Source: Antitrichia curtipendula (Eukaryota; Streptophyta; Bryopsida; Hypnales; Leucodontaceae). Taken from it: a DNA stretch of 64,000 nucleotides. The first letter of the stretch is position 1; every line of letters starts with the position of its first letter. The DNA is taken from the NCBI GenBank assembly GCA_951230915.1, contig OX579637.1, positions 33,480,001 to 33,544,000 on the forward strand. The letters run 5' to 3'. Made by a program: the position numbers and the translations under genes. Shown here piece after piece: positions 22,201 to 34,198 of the stretch. The notes under the pieces were generated by a model. The model made no database searches. It was given only the letters and a program-made list of their open reading frames with translations, and was not told where the DNA came from.

Positions 22201-23728
22201 AAGTGATCAGAATGTGTCATTTGCTCTGTCCATGCATCCTCAAGGGATTCTTTTCCATAACGTATTCTTCTTTGGTAGCGCTGTACAACGATTTCAATAA
22301 CAAAAAAAAGTCAACCACAACACTTTTGCACAAGTGACCATCATTTAAAAATTCCAACCAATGAACCAAATCCCCACCTCCATTACAAGTGTGCACTACA
22401 ACTGCATCCTCTGGTAAAGCTGATGCCATACAATGGGCCTGTTCATTGTCAAATTCCACACATGAACATAATCATTGCGGTAATGGAGAACAAGCAAGCA
22501 CAAGTCACATATATATGGAGCCCTACATTAAAAACCAGTGCAACAGAACTCACGTCGTCATTGAATTCAGTAGGCGGCAAATGACTTTGTTTGTAACTTG
22601 GATTGCTAGCACTCCGAGCTTCAGAATCGACCTTGCTTTCTATGTAATTCTACCTCCAATGATGATGACCTCCGTTCTCCGGACTTCTCTGAAAACTCCT
22701 TGATTTGTACATGTCATCTTTGACGGGCTCTTTACCGGGATGACGAACCAAGGACGGTTGTCCACTTTCGTCTGGTGGTTTCAAATAAAAAGCATGATTC
22801 CCATCTTCTACTTCGTCCTCTTCCTCTGCAGGAAACAAAATACCTTGTCAGTACATACTAGACAACTGATTTGAATATGAGAATGAAAGAAAATGACGTC
22901 ATGGTCGACTTGCATGTGCGAGAATCCGAAACAAATATGACAGGACCAAAGAATCATAAATTCATCTGTATTCTCTACAAAACATCTGGAACCCTGTGAA
23001 TAGCATGGTTGTATGTGATCTCCACTGCGCTCCCCATATTACTGCATGCTATCGCTAGCCTTACAGCTGCGGATTCCAGAAAATGCCATCTTGAAATCAA
23101 ACTACCGCAAGAAGAAAATGAATTCACACTTTTTTGTTGAGAGGAACTTCTTCACAATATTAGAAAAAAGACAAGTTGCATACCAGATATCATAGTTGAT
23201 TTGGTTAATGCCTATATCTTAGAAGCAAAGTCCAATACCTGTCGGTTTTCCTTTCTGCGGAGAAATTGATGGTGACAGAGGAAAGGCCGAAGCAACTTCC
23301 AATGATGCAACATCCCGATTTGTGTCTCTATCAGTAGAATCGGTTGTCCATGTAATTGCAATACTTCTCACCTTTGGAGCTTCTAATACGGTTTTCAAAA
23401 TTTGCCCACAAGCCAACGCGTCCGCTTCCCTCTTTTGACGCAGTTCGTTCGCATCTGGTACATGAGTTTGAGAACAACCGAGAACAACGTCCACGGCTGG
23501 TGGAGTCAGAGAGTTCCCTTTGCCTTTTCCCTTCTTTCCATCCACCATCTTTGCTTTTCCCTTAGGGTGTCCTTTCTTTTTCTTACTAGATTCCTGTACA
23601 ACCGCAACCGGTTCTTGTATAGCAGCGGCTTCAATAGCAATTGACTTTTCTTCTAAGGTAGTACAATGCTGATTTTTAGATGAGGACCAAGGCTCCGGGA
23701 GGTCTCTGACTTTTAGACGAGTACCCAT
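19230..23728 (-). CDS. TNPA/Transposase_24-like protein of CACTA element 1, four exons
   Basis: The reconstructed exons are 23728-23239, 22825-22654, about 22281-22022 and 20227-19230. Canonical GT/AG sites support them; phases agree at the first and last junctions, while the acceptor of exon 3 (~22,281) is uncertain. Exon 1 starts with an ATG at 23728 and is Lys-rich (SSKKKKGHPKGKAKM). Exon 2 holds EEEDEVEDGNHAFYL, and exon 3 is Arg/Ser-rich. Exon 4 carries a conserved block: FYLTLDREGKPYGPSTPAWIAEINKLATWLDP, then FRDRLNDNFEYSG, then a basic helical segment (RGELISIIKNEG...LNNEIWKRLEKLASNKQWEEKSKQARHANA). This layout matches plant Transposase_24 (Ptta/En/Spm) proteins, the DNA-binding partner of TNPD. 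No stop interrupts the exons. The stop lies at the end of exon 4. Confidence 0.65.
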
Positions 23729-26700
23729 GTTTGCTGAAACTACCTGCCATGACTTCCGCAGTCAGTGAATGCCTACAAAGGACACACGAATGGAGACAAC
23801 AAGAACTAGAGAAATAAGAATCTTCAATTTTTCTACAGATGATGCTTTGGATATATAACCTAAAACTGGGACATGGAGTTCCTTTGGAGTCAACGGACCA
23901 GTTTTCGAAGAAAGACACAAACACCAAGAAACAGGGCACCCTAGCAGAGCTTGCAACTAATTCTATTGGAATATGCAATGCCTCGGTATCTTCATTGTTC
24001 TACCCTGGTAGCAAGAGCAGCATCACTGCAAATTCAAAAGACCAAAGGCATAGGGCAAGCAACATAATGCCCTCATCCATGCTTTCCCCTTCAATTAGAC
24101 TCCAAGAAAACTCTTCTATAGAACCTCAAATCATGACACTTACGGTTTTCAGAGACGGGTTACAGAACTTATAGCCACTTACAGGAATAAGATAGGTGTT
24201 AATTGGGTGAGAAGTTTTACAACTGTGTCTTCTCTTCAAGGCGGTATGCACTGGTCCTGTGTCCTTGCCTGCCCTGAGGAAATCGGCGTTCCGCCCCTTC
24301 TGTCTTCTTCTCTTCCTTGCTAGGTATGAAATGAGAGTGACAGATGAATTAGTTTTGAACAACAATGAATCGGCCTATTCAGTCCCTAGCTGTTCATATG
24401 CACTTCGCTTATCAGCCACTTGTTAATTCAGCAAGACTGAATCATGCATGGCCTGACGACTACAAACCAGACGTCGGGATCCACTCTACTCTGTGAAGCG
24501 AGCTCGATTTCCTGCACGCAGCGACGTGTAACTGCATATACTAGTTTGACACTTCAATAGCACAAGCTGACTAATTGCTAGAGACTTTAATCATCTCTAT
24601 GACTAAGGCGCTTGAAAGTGGGGTAACAAAGTTTTCAATCTCCGTGATCAACAATGTCCATGAGCATCCCACAAAGCATGTTTGTTCACGAATGCATCTG
24701 GTACCGTCTGCACTCTGAAACGCTTACAGGAACTTCAGGCCGCGGAGCTCTAACAAACATTGATTTCTCTCAGCTTGTAACAGGTGGATGACCTTCATCG
24801 AGCAACCTCCTGGAAATTACGAGGAAGAGCTAGTCATCAGATTCATAGTAGCCGGTCTTCATTTTATAGTATAAACTAGGGCTGTGAGAAGGCACTTTCC
24901 CCTAGGAGAGCTAGTGAATAGTGAGGTCATTGTAACCGGCGGCCACACTCATCGCCAGTTTCCTTCTGATTGCTATTTCGAGTATGGGAAAGGACTTACT
25001 CTCTATTTAACTGAGGTCACTTTCTGCTTTCTTCAGTCACCAACTGGCAAGGTAATTCAAGCGCCTTACTAATTAAAATTTGTTCTACTCTACTTTTGGT
25101 TGGGAATGACGGCTCTTTTAATTTTAGGCTGCGCGCTGAAATTCTTTCAATCCACATGGCGGCTTGCTGTTCTCCTTGAACGTGTTCTATACAAGATAAG
25201 CCATACGAAACAAAAGCAAAAGGGCGGTGGAGGGCCTCCCTGACTCTGCATTCATCATTAGCAATGACGGATTTCGACTTGCAGCACCTCATATTCTGCA
25301 CGTATCCATTTCCTTCTTGCTCTGACGTCGTTCTTCCTCAGTCATTCTTCCTCCGCTGTATTTTTTTTTCAAACCACAAGTCCGCCATCTTCAAGAAGAA
25401 AATGTTGACTGCACTTAGATAGACAGTGACAGAAATCACTAAAGCTGGGCTAGGAATTTAGCAAATATTGCAGTGTGTACTTTGCAAATCATATTGCATC
25501 CTCACAAGTGAGTGAAAACAGAGTACCATGTACTTGCACTACAAGAATACTGACTACTACGTGAATTGAAATGTCGTATGCAACAACTCTTCTCATGTCT
25601 ACGATCCTTCATCGTCATAATTTCACCTGATTCCTTAGATATATTAATGAGCAATGGAAATGGGCAAGAACGGCTGGGTTCTTGGTTCCTCTGCTCTTAC
25701 AGATTTATTGCTCAATTCTTTTCAAGCAAGTCAATTGTGAAAAGCAGTTCTCATTCATCTTCCACATGAAGAACAGTGAAAATTAGGTCTCACTCATAAC
25801 TGTGACACTAACAAGCTCCCGCTTGCGTTTTCTAGAATTCCGCATTACATTGGATTTGCACCTGCAATGTCCCTTCCTTTGTCACGCACATACATTACAT
25901 CTTCTGCTGGCTAGACGAGGTTTCACTCGAAGCAAAACAAACTGACAGATTGCACAGGTAGCCTCTTTATTTCTTATGATTTCTTTCTTGTTAATAAGGT
26001 GTATAATCATGAATCCTCATTTTCAAGTTATGAGAAATGATTGAAATAATATACGCATTTCTCTGTGACTGTGACTTCTTGTGCAGAATGGCCCTTCCAT
26101 TAATGAATGACTACTCAATACTTGCTAATGAGTGCATTTATGCTTGAGTGCCTTCTTCATTAGCAATCTCAATTCCGTACTCACAAGATATTGAGCGTTT
26201 ATTGTTTCTCAAAATCAAACACGTAATGACTGAGGTAGAAAATGGAGTTGTTTCATTATTGCCGTTAGAATTGCAGCATGCACTGCCTCTTTGAGCTTCA
26301 AGAAGAATTCTTGCATTCCGTTTGCTTCTGCATTGTCTTTGGATTCATGAAAACTTCTCCGCAAAGTAGATGTCATTCACTTAAATTGATAGTCACATTC
26401 TGGACTCCTTAGGGTAGCCTAAGCCACATGCCTTGCCAATGTTGTAGAAATACTCCATCCTCCTGAATCCGCACATGACAATCGTTAAGGCACACTGAAG
26501 CAGCGTGATCTCTCACATTACATTCCGCTCTTATGTGCACAATGTTATGTCATCTAACGTGTTAGAGTTAGCATTTTATGCATTACAAGTGCAATCTCAG
26601 AAATCATGGATTTTGTGTTGGTGAAAAAGGAATGAGGTCAACATCATTTACGTGAATTCATTGTTTGTTTTGGTGTTAACTTACGATCACATAGTTGCTT

Positions 26701-28656
26701 TGCAGGGCGAATCGCCGACTCCAGTACCCTGTAATGCGAGGTATGCAGCCGACCAGCCGTATTCTTCACAATCTTTGCGACAGACAAAGAGAAAAAAAAA
26801 TCTCAGAGCAGCTAAAATTTTGGGCCTGGTTCAATTCTCGGAAGCCTGGTTCAATTCTCAGAAGCCTTCAGTGTGCAGTTCACAGTGTGCAGAAACGTCT
26901 GTCAAATTTCTGGAACAGGTAAGCTTTGCAGACAAACAGTTAAACTTGTTGGTAAATTTCATGAAGAGAGGATTGATTCTTGCAGTGCGAGTTCAGTGAC
27001 GATTGGGAGGTGGTGAACCAAATGTTGGTTGTTGAACACGAGTGGCACACAAGGACGTGAAAAATTCAGGAAACAACTTTTGAATTTCCTAAGTTTGGTG
27101 GAAAGCTGGTGTACTGTACTGTAGAAAGTGCTGGCTACTTGGATAGAATCCCACAACAGGAGAAAGTTTGGTTGTTAGGTACAAGGCTGTTAAAGCAACC
27201 CTTTAAGAGCTGATTGCATTGTATCACACACAGAGAGCGGAGAGGAGTGGACAGCAAAACGACATGATTTTCACGACTATCAAAAAAAGGCGGCTTCAAT
27301 GAGGTGGGCAACATTGATCCACTGTTGCTAAAAGGAACATTTTCTTTGGTGCTTCTGTGGTTTTGTAAATGCTACAATCTGGGACGTTCTTAGCTGGTCT
27401 GATGTAGTATGAGCCATGTCGCTCTTTCACAATCGGTTAGCACTTCCACATTGCTTACGGAAGAGTACTCTTATGTGTCGCAATCAGATCTTCAATACTT
27501 CTGCAGACACTGTGCTATATAATGGGACGGATTCACAGTTTGTGTATGGAACTTTTCCAAGCTTCTTGTTCATGTCAGTATAGTTTCTTAAAATGGTGGA
27601 GGAAATTCGCTTAAAAATCATTATCTGAGCATCTGGGATCACACATTTGTTATATAAGTCAAAAACTACAATTAACGTCATGCACTTATCCTCATTCGGA
27701 GAATCCGAGATGCTGGCTATTTTGTCTTGGAAAATGCTTTTTCCAGAGTTTTGAATATAGCGAACTAATAATCCTAGGATTTAGTTGACTTTGGAATTTT
27801 GTCTAAAGTGTACATGTGGTTGCTACTTAATTCTAAGAGTCTCTATGAAATGGCGTAAGGATTCCTATAGGCAAATACGGACATCTGATTAGTGGGATCG
27901 GGTTGGCATGGTACTCACAATGCAGGTTCTCGTACATCCAGCCTTGAACACGAACAGGGCGGAAAAGTGAAGGTCGTCAGCTATTTCTGTAGGTATCAAC
28001 AAATTAGTGGGCACACAAATCATCACGTTTTCTGAATATGTGCAAAAAACAGGTGGACTAAAGAGTTTTGAAGGACCAAAGCATCTTGATCCTAAAGCTA
28101 CGTCTGCGTTGGATTTTGAACTCTTTATTCCAGCTGCTCTTAGTGGTGTGCTTCATCAATACGAATACACATTCAGTATTCAAACTTGCACTCTATTTTT
28201 GCGTACGTGCTTTCTGAACATCTTATGAACCAATTCGAAATTGTTGATTAGCTTTGGGGGGTAGGTTTCCAAGTATGAGCGTAGACTAACTATGATCCAC
28301 GAGTTTTTAATGTACGAGGTATTCTCTGAAAACATCTTTCGTTGGTATAGAATCTGGAAATATCTCATTCATAACAAAGTGAAGATGACACTTTCATGTG
28401 TAATGGGTGATTTTCTAACACAACAGAAGGAACAAGTCATACCTTACTTGCCCTCTTTTGTAACAAAAGCTACGACTTGCATACCGTAGTTCCATAATAT
28501 GGCGTTCAATTGGTAGTGGATTTCAATTAAGAATGATGTTGTCATGTGCTGCAGAGAAGGAGCTAAGGATGCGAGAGCGCATTTTATTAATTGTGGCATT
28601 TGCAAATCACCCCACATTCCCTGCTACGCATTAGGTACTTCTTCATGCCTTTGATA
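23729..28656. other. Intergenic region between the divergent genes of element 1 (left part)
   Basis: It must hold both promoters and 5' leaders. I see no conserved coding block. A 75-codon frame at 26695-26922 (+) starts at an acceptor-like CTTTGCAG, ends at a donor-like AACAG|GTAAGC, and contains a 21-22-bp tandem duplication (GCCTGGTTCAATTCTC) near 26,825-26,865. It could be an untranslated 5' exon. A lone CACTACAAGAATAC (25537-25550) looks like a CACTA terminus but has no partner. Confidence 0.4.
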
Positions 28657-29430
28657 CTCCTTCTATCTCAAAATAAATCCTGGGGTTCTTGGGAGACATA
28701 AAATTAGTGCCTAAAGTGCTCTTATTTGGACGGAAATGTATTGCTCTTTTAGCTCTTAGTAAACCCTAGCAAGCCTCAAAGTTTTGAATTCAAAAATCAA
28801 GGAGACCATGTTGAAAATCAAGTAGATCAGTACTTCATTTTCTCCTAATTTGCTGCTAGCTCCGGTGGAATCAATGTTGAACATCCTACCACCAACTCTA
28901 ATGCAATTAGCTTTGGCCAGGTCCTATCCATTCAACTGCCATGAGTTATTGCAATTCAATTTCTAGAAGCTAGTGCCATTTAGTTGTTAGCAGCTCCTGT
29001 CGCTCAACTTACAGGAGCTCATGTCAACGATTTCTGATCAGATCTGTGCAACTAGAGTCAATGATTTCACATAATCAGCATTTTTCAATGTTCTTTAGTT
29101 AGCTTGCATGATCTTATTGCAATTAGAACCATGAATTGTACATCAGCCCATGTGTACATTAGCCCTTGTGAATAGTCATTGATAGGCTCATGTGAGGAAA
29201 CTACAATCAGACTCTGCAATTCAATGTGATCAACTCGTTGTTCAATTGCAAGAAGTTCAGTGATTCAAATTCTTTCAAATTTGACGATTGAAGTTCCATC
29301 CACTTCGCTTAATCAAGTTTGGTCATTGAAAGTAGCAAATGATGTTCAAATCTGTGAATGAATGAAACATCAAATTTAATTTGAGACAAGCAAATATAGA
29401 AAATCCAGGGTTATTTTGAGACAGAGGGAA
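28657..29430. mobile_element. Stowaway-like MITE (Tc1/mariner type), 774 bp
   Basis: Both ends are flanked by TA (28655-28656 and 29431-29432). The inverted termini are CTCCTTCTATCTCAAAATAA on the left and TTCCCTCTGTCTCAAAATAA on the right (inverted), continuing with CCTGG. CTCCCTCYGTYCCAAAATAA is the classic end of Stowaway MITEs, mobilised by mariner-like transposases at TA sites. No coding capacity. It sits between the two genes of CACTA element 1, so it inserted after that element was assembled, or travels with it. Confidence 0.65.
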
Positions 29431-30779
29431 TACATCATTAGTTCTTTGTGAGAGAAACTTTTAGATTAATAATGTCATGTACATCCTTAAGTTATGCATT
29501 AGCACCTAATATCAATTGTTATGATCTGTTGATTCACTAGAAGTTGAATGTTGCAGAATGCGGATTTTAAGGAAAAGAGGAGTTATCATTTCCCTGTATA
29601 TTTATGCCAATTCGGTGGACTGATGGTCAACTACATGAACAAGGTCTAGGTGCGGGAATTGTCTGTTCCGAAAGACTCTTCAGTTTGAGTGAGCTATTGT
29701 TTCCCGCTTTAGCAAAAAATTTACGTCACTTTGATCACTAAATAAAACCAATTCCTTGAAGTGTGCTTTCATTGGAAGTTGATTGAAAACATTGAATTGT
29801 AGACATGATTATGTACTGCAAGAGCAAACTATCATCACATCAAATTTCCGTAAGTACATTCATAATCTTTAATTTTCTGAGTTGTTCCTCTGTAGACACT
29901 TGTTTTGACAAGTTAGGAGTAGGGTAATATCAACATCGCTAAAGTGATATGTATTTGAAAATGTGAAGATGTACATGCACACATTTACGATTCAATCCAC
30001 TGAATATGTATCGACTTTCCGAGGGGGGAAGGGGGCTTGACCTCTATGTTTCCCTGATGAAGCATTATAATATTCTTGATGTAGCCTGGAGATGCCTTCT
30101 GCAAGTCCACCAAAAATAATTGTGCATGTCAACAAGAGTAGAAATTTTCTTGCACTCGCGGTTGTTGCGTAATGCTTGTAGCCAGTGGAAGCTGGAGCCC
30201 ACCAGTCATATAAAATGTGTCCATCTTCAAGCCATCGAAGGTACGTAAGAGTGAAATATACACTCTTTTGAAGATTCAATGCATTCAATTCTTGAATGGA
30301 ATGACACATGATGATAGGGTACACTAGTTGTGAGCATAAACTTCTTGAACTCACAGGTTCCAATGAAGTCCAATAAATTAGGATTTGAGGTTATGAATCT
30401 CTCTTCCCATACAATCATTGCGGCCAGATATTCGGATAGTCTGAATTGCATCTGGGATCGTCCAAAACAATAATGTCAGTGCATGACTGTGGACAACTAA
30501 AGATGCACTTTCTATTTTTGACCTATGTTGTTGTCGTCGTACATGTTAATGTGTAAAACCTCTGAAGGTGTTCGCCTTTAATCAATGTCTCTTCCATTGT
30601 AGGTGTTTGCATAGATGCAGATACAGAATACTAAAAGGTTGATGATGTTCAGAAATCATGTGCATGTTCCAGGGACACAGAATGAAGACATCAACTGCAG
30701 TAGGAGTTTGGTAAAGAGAACATGAGAGCTTTTCATCAAGACTACAACATATATTGTTGTAAGTAAAAAAGTCGCCACC
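29431..30779. other. Promoter-proximal spacer upstream of the TNPD gene
   Basis: No gene is supported. Two overlapping minus-strand open frames (29992-30451) have no recognisable motif. The TNPD promoter and 5' leader should lie here. Confidence 0.35.
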
Positions 30780-31277
30780 ATGCGCCGAAGGTTATGTGCA
30801 GCTTACCACATTGAGCGGTCCTTAGCAAATAGGTTGGGCTTAACTGAATATTTATGTGCGTGCACACGCTGTAGAGGCAGTCGAGTGAAGAAAATCGAAA
30901 TCGTTGCCCGACACCATAGTAAATATGGACGTGACCCTTATTTGGTGTACCCAGTTATGGTGAGTGCCTATTTTGCAATTACCGTATTCCTTATGTATTT
31001 GCATTCCCTAAAATGATTTGAACTGTGACTTGTAGAGAAGCTTACTGTTCATTCCAAACATGCTTGAAATCACACTTGTGAAAAGTGAATATTATGTTTT
31101 GCTGGTGTAAGAGAGGTAGTGAGTGCAGTCACTTGATCTTTATGTGCCCAAATTCTGCAGGGACTAAAGTTGCTCGCAAGGTTTCATAATTTTGTGAATT
31201 GATCGAAAACTGCATGTATTGTATGCGATGCTGGTTAGCAGACTGTAGATGGGCGGAATGTGCGAGGCCCTGTCCGA

Positions 31278-31297
31278 CATCGACATCGACATCGACA
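31278..31297 (+). repeat. (GACATC)n microsatellite within the TNPD exon
   Basis: Three to four units of GACATC lie in the coding strand and encode alternating His-Arg in the transposase frame. Confidence 0.6.
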
Positions 31298-32710
31298 GGA
31301 AGAGCTCTACCGTGGAGAAGGTGTCGATAGCGGAGAGGAAGCATTCACATGGCCGGAGAGGACGGTTGTTGATGTGGAAAATATGGCCAGGGATGCTTTT
31401 GCTTGGGTACACGAAATTCACAATGACTTTATGGATGGGGACAACCAAGCATCAGTGGATTTTGACAATGCTGAATGTAACGGAACATGGGACGAAGAGA
31501 ACTTTGATTACTTGGTAAGGGAATCCACTCAACCAATTTTTGAAGGGAGCACTCTCAATCGACTTCAGTGCGGAATTGTATTGTTTTCTTTGTGCACCTT
31601 ATATTCTGTACCATAGACATTCATGGATGCATTGCTAACTTGGATCGCCGGAGACCTTTTGCCCACCTCTAATTGCTTCCCAAGAACGTCATATGAGGTG
31701 AAGACCATGTTGATGAGGTTGGGCCTAAAACATCGGCAAGTTCATTGTTGTCCTGATGGGCATGTCTTCTTTGAGGGGGACCATGAAGACCTCACGGAGT
31801 GCCCAACATGCAAACAAAGCCGATATATTCCAGGATCAAGTACAGTTCCACAACGAGTCGTGCGTTATTTTGATGTCATACAGCGTTTGCTGCGAATGTT
31901 CAAATACCCAGAAGTTGCAAAGCACATGACTTGGTACGACAATCATAAATCTTGAGGATAATTGATGAGGGGCGCATTTGACAGTTTGCAGTGGAAGAAT
32001 GTAGATCGCATGTACCCCAACTTTGCTGAAGAGAAAACAAATCTTCGACTTGGGCTTGTTGGAGATGGCATAATTCCATACAGAAATAATGCCATAAAGC
32101 ACTCCACTTGGGTGTTTCTCATTACCATTTACAACCTTCCCCCTTGGCTGTTGACGAAGAAGTTCTTCATATCCCTGGCCTTGCTAATTCCTGGGCCAAA
32201 AGCAGCTACATCTGAAAATGTTGATGTTTTCTTACGTCCTATAGTGAATGATTTGTTGAAGCTTTGGGTGGTGTACCGGCAATAGATATGTCAAAACCTG
32301 CAGGGGAGAGGTTTTTCAATTTGAGAGCCATGTTAATGTAGACAGTGAATGATTTCCCCGCCTATGGACTTTTATCAGGGCAACAAGTTCATGGTTACAA
32401 AGGTTGCCCCCTTTGCGGGCCGGAGACATGTGCAGAGCATGCACCACTTCTTAGAAAAATGATTTACTTGGGTGCAAGACGATACTTGAATGCCGATCAC
32501 CCATTTTGGAGAGCTAGAGCTGCATTTAATAATCATCCGGAGTGGGACATGGCGCCTCAAAGACCAACTGGCGAAGAAGTTCTCCAATGGGGGACAGAGA
32601 GGGAGGATTTTCTCAAGGAAGGTGGCGTCGAGAACTCTGACCATGATCCTGTCAAACTTCATGGCGTGAAACGGAGGAGTGCATTGAATGACCTCCCGTA
32701 TTGGAAGATA

Positions 32711-34198
32711 TGTTCACTTTATGCAGTTGGAAAGTGTGTGTTTTAGTGGATTTTCAAAGAAAGTCTTTTGTTACATTGTTGTTGCTCTTCTGTAGGGTTA
32801 CAAAACATGTATTTTATGCTAAAACCAAAAAGTGTCTTTTCTTTAATATGAAGGATGAAATGAATTTTTTTTTAAATATTTGTGGGAGAGCAGGAGTTTT
32901 CATTGAAGGAAATTTTTTGCATGACCCTTGAGCTTTCATTACTATGCGATATATATTGTTGAGCATTCAGTTGCAATGTAGCTTGTGAAATTGTAGTTTG
33001 TTGAAATGACAAGAAAATGAGCAGTTGCTTATGTAGGTGGCTGGGTAATTTCCTACTACCTCGTGAAGTTGAATCTGAACCTTGTGAAGTTAAATGAAAT
33101 ACCTGTGAAGCTTATCTTCAATATGAATGGAATAGTTCCTGTATGGTAGTTTGGTTTTGAACCAAGCATGAAAGAACTTTTTCTCTTTTCTAGAAATCGT
33201 TATCCTTTCAAATAGTTGTCACTGAAAATCATGTTGACATAAAACTGAATCGGCAAAAAACCAAAGTCGTTTGACATTTACTGGACTTCACTAGAATAAC
33301 TTACAAATTTTTAACTGTCCAAGGTAGATGTCACTAGAAACTAAGTACCTCCTGAAATATATTATGCTTGTAAGTACAGAAAAGCAAAATGTACCTCTGT
33401 GTTAGAATCTCTGTTTGCAAGTACGTGCCTTTAGAAGGCAGTACTTTACAGACAGAAAAGCATGGAGCATGTAGTTTTTTGTTTAAAAAGAGAAACACAT
33501 ACATGTGCCCTTCTGTGTGTAAATTTGAGTTTCCGGTGGCCAGACATGAAATGCATGAAGATGTGGCAAACGCTAGGAGAGGGTAGAGTTTGGTGTAGAA
33601 GCTTCATGGTTGATGATTCTCAACTAATTATGGTTAATTTTCAAGTGTAGAAAAGGTTCACTCCTCTGCAATGGGGCAGAGGTTGACTTTTTCTGAAGTA
33701 GTTGTGGAAATTGTGGATTCTGTCGTTTATATTGGAATGGAACTTCATTGTTGAGGACAAAAAAAATTCTTTGGGGTGCATTGTGGAAAGATTGATTGCA
33801 TCTGAGAAGCATTGGGTGCAAAGGCCAGAAGAAGTGGTTCACAACCTTTGTTCTGAATCTGTAGCAACTGGTGTTCCATTAGCCTGGTCATTGTGCACCA
33901 AGGCCGACAAGTGTCGCCGTACAGTAATTATTGTAGCCTAAGTTCTTGACATCATGTTTGGTACTTCCAATTTCTATAGCTGTGGACCTCATTATCGACT
34001 AGTTGTGTTTTATTGTGTGCCTCAACTTGAAATGTGTGAAGACAGGCTAGGCACTTTGCTCTAAAAATTTTGGAAGATCAATGTGGTCTGATGTTTGTAA
34101 AAATACAAGTCTTATACTAAAGTTTAGGTTTTAAAAGAGTAGTTCTATATCTGGTGAAAGTATTGATCTTGCATATTTGGTTTGTATTGTCAACACAG
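32711..34198 (+). other. Intron of the TNPD pseudogene
   Basis: The protein reads LPYWK directly into DHLVRHVLDPMHCEKN in phase 0, as in plant Tnp2 proteins, so nothing is missing across this gap. The 3' end is a normal acceptor (CAACACAG|GAC). The expected donor reads AAG|ATATGT instead of AAG|GTATGT. No gene lies inside. Confidence 0.6.

Noticed and set aside
32711..32716. U12-type AT-AC intron at the ATATGT donor
   Set aside because: The acceptor is a normal AG with no matching AC, and the donor differs from the GTATGT consensus by one G-to-A change, so mutation is the simpler reading.
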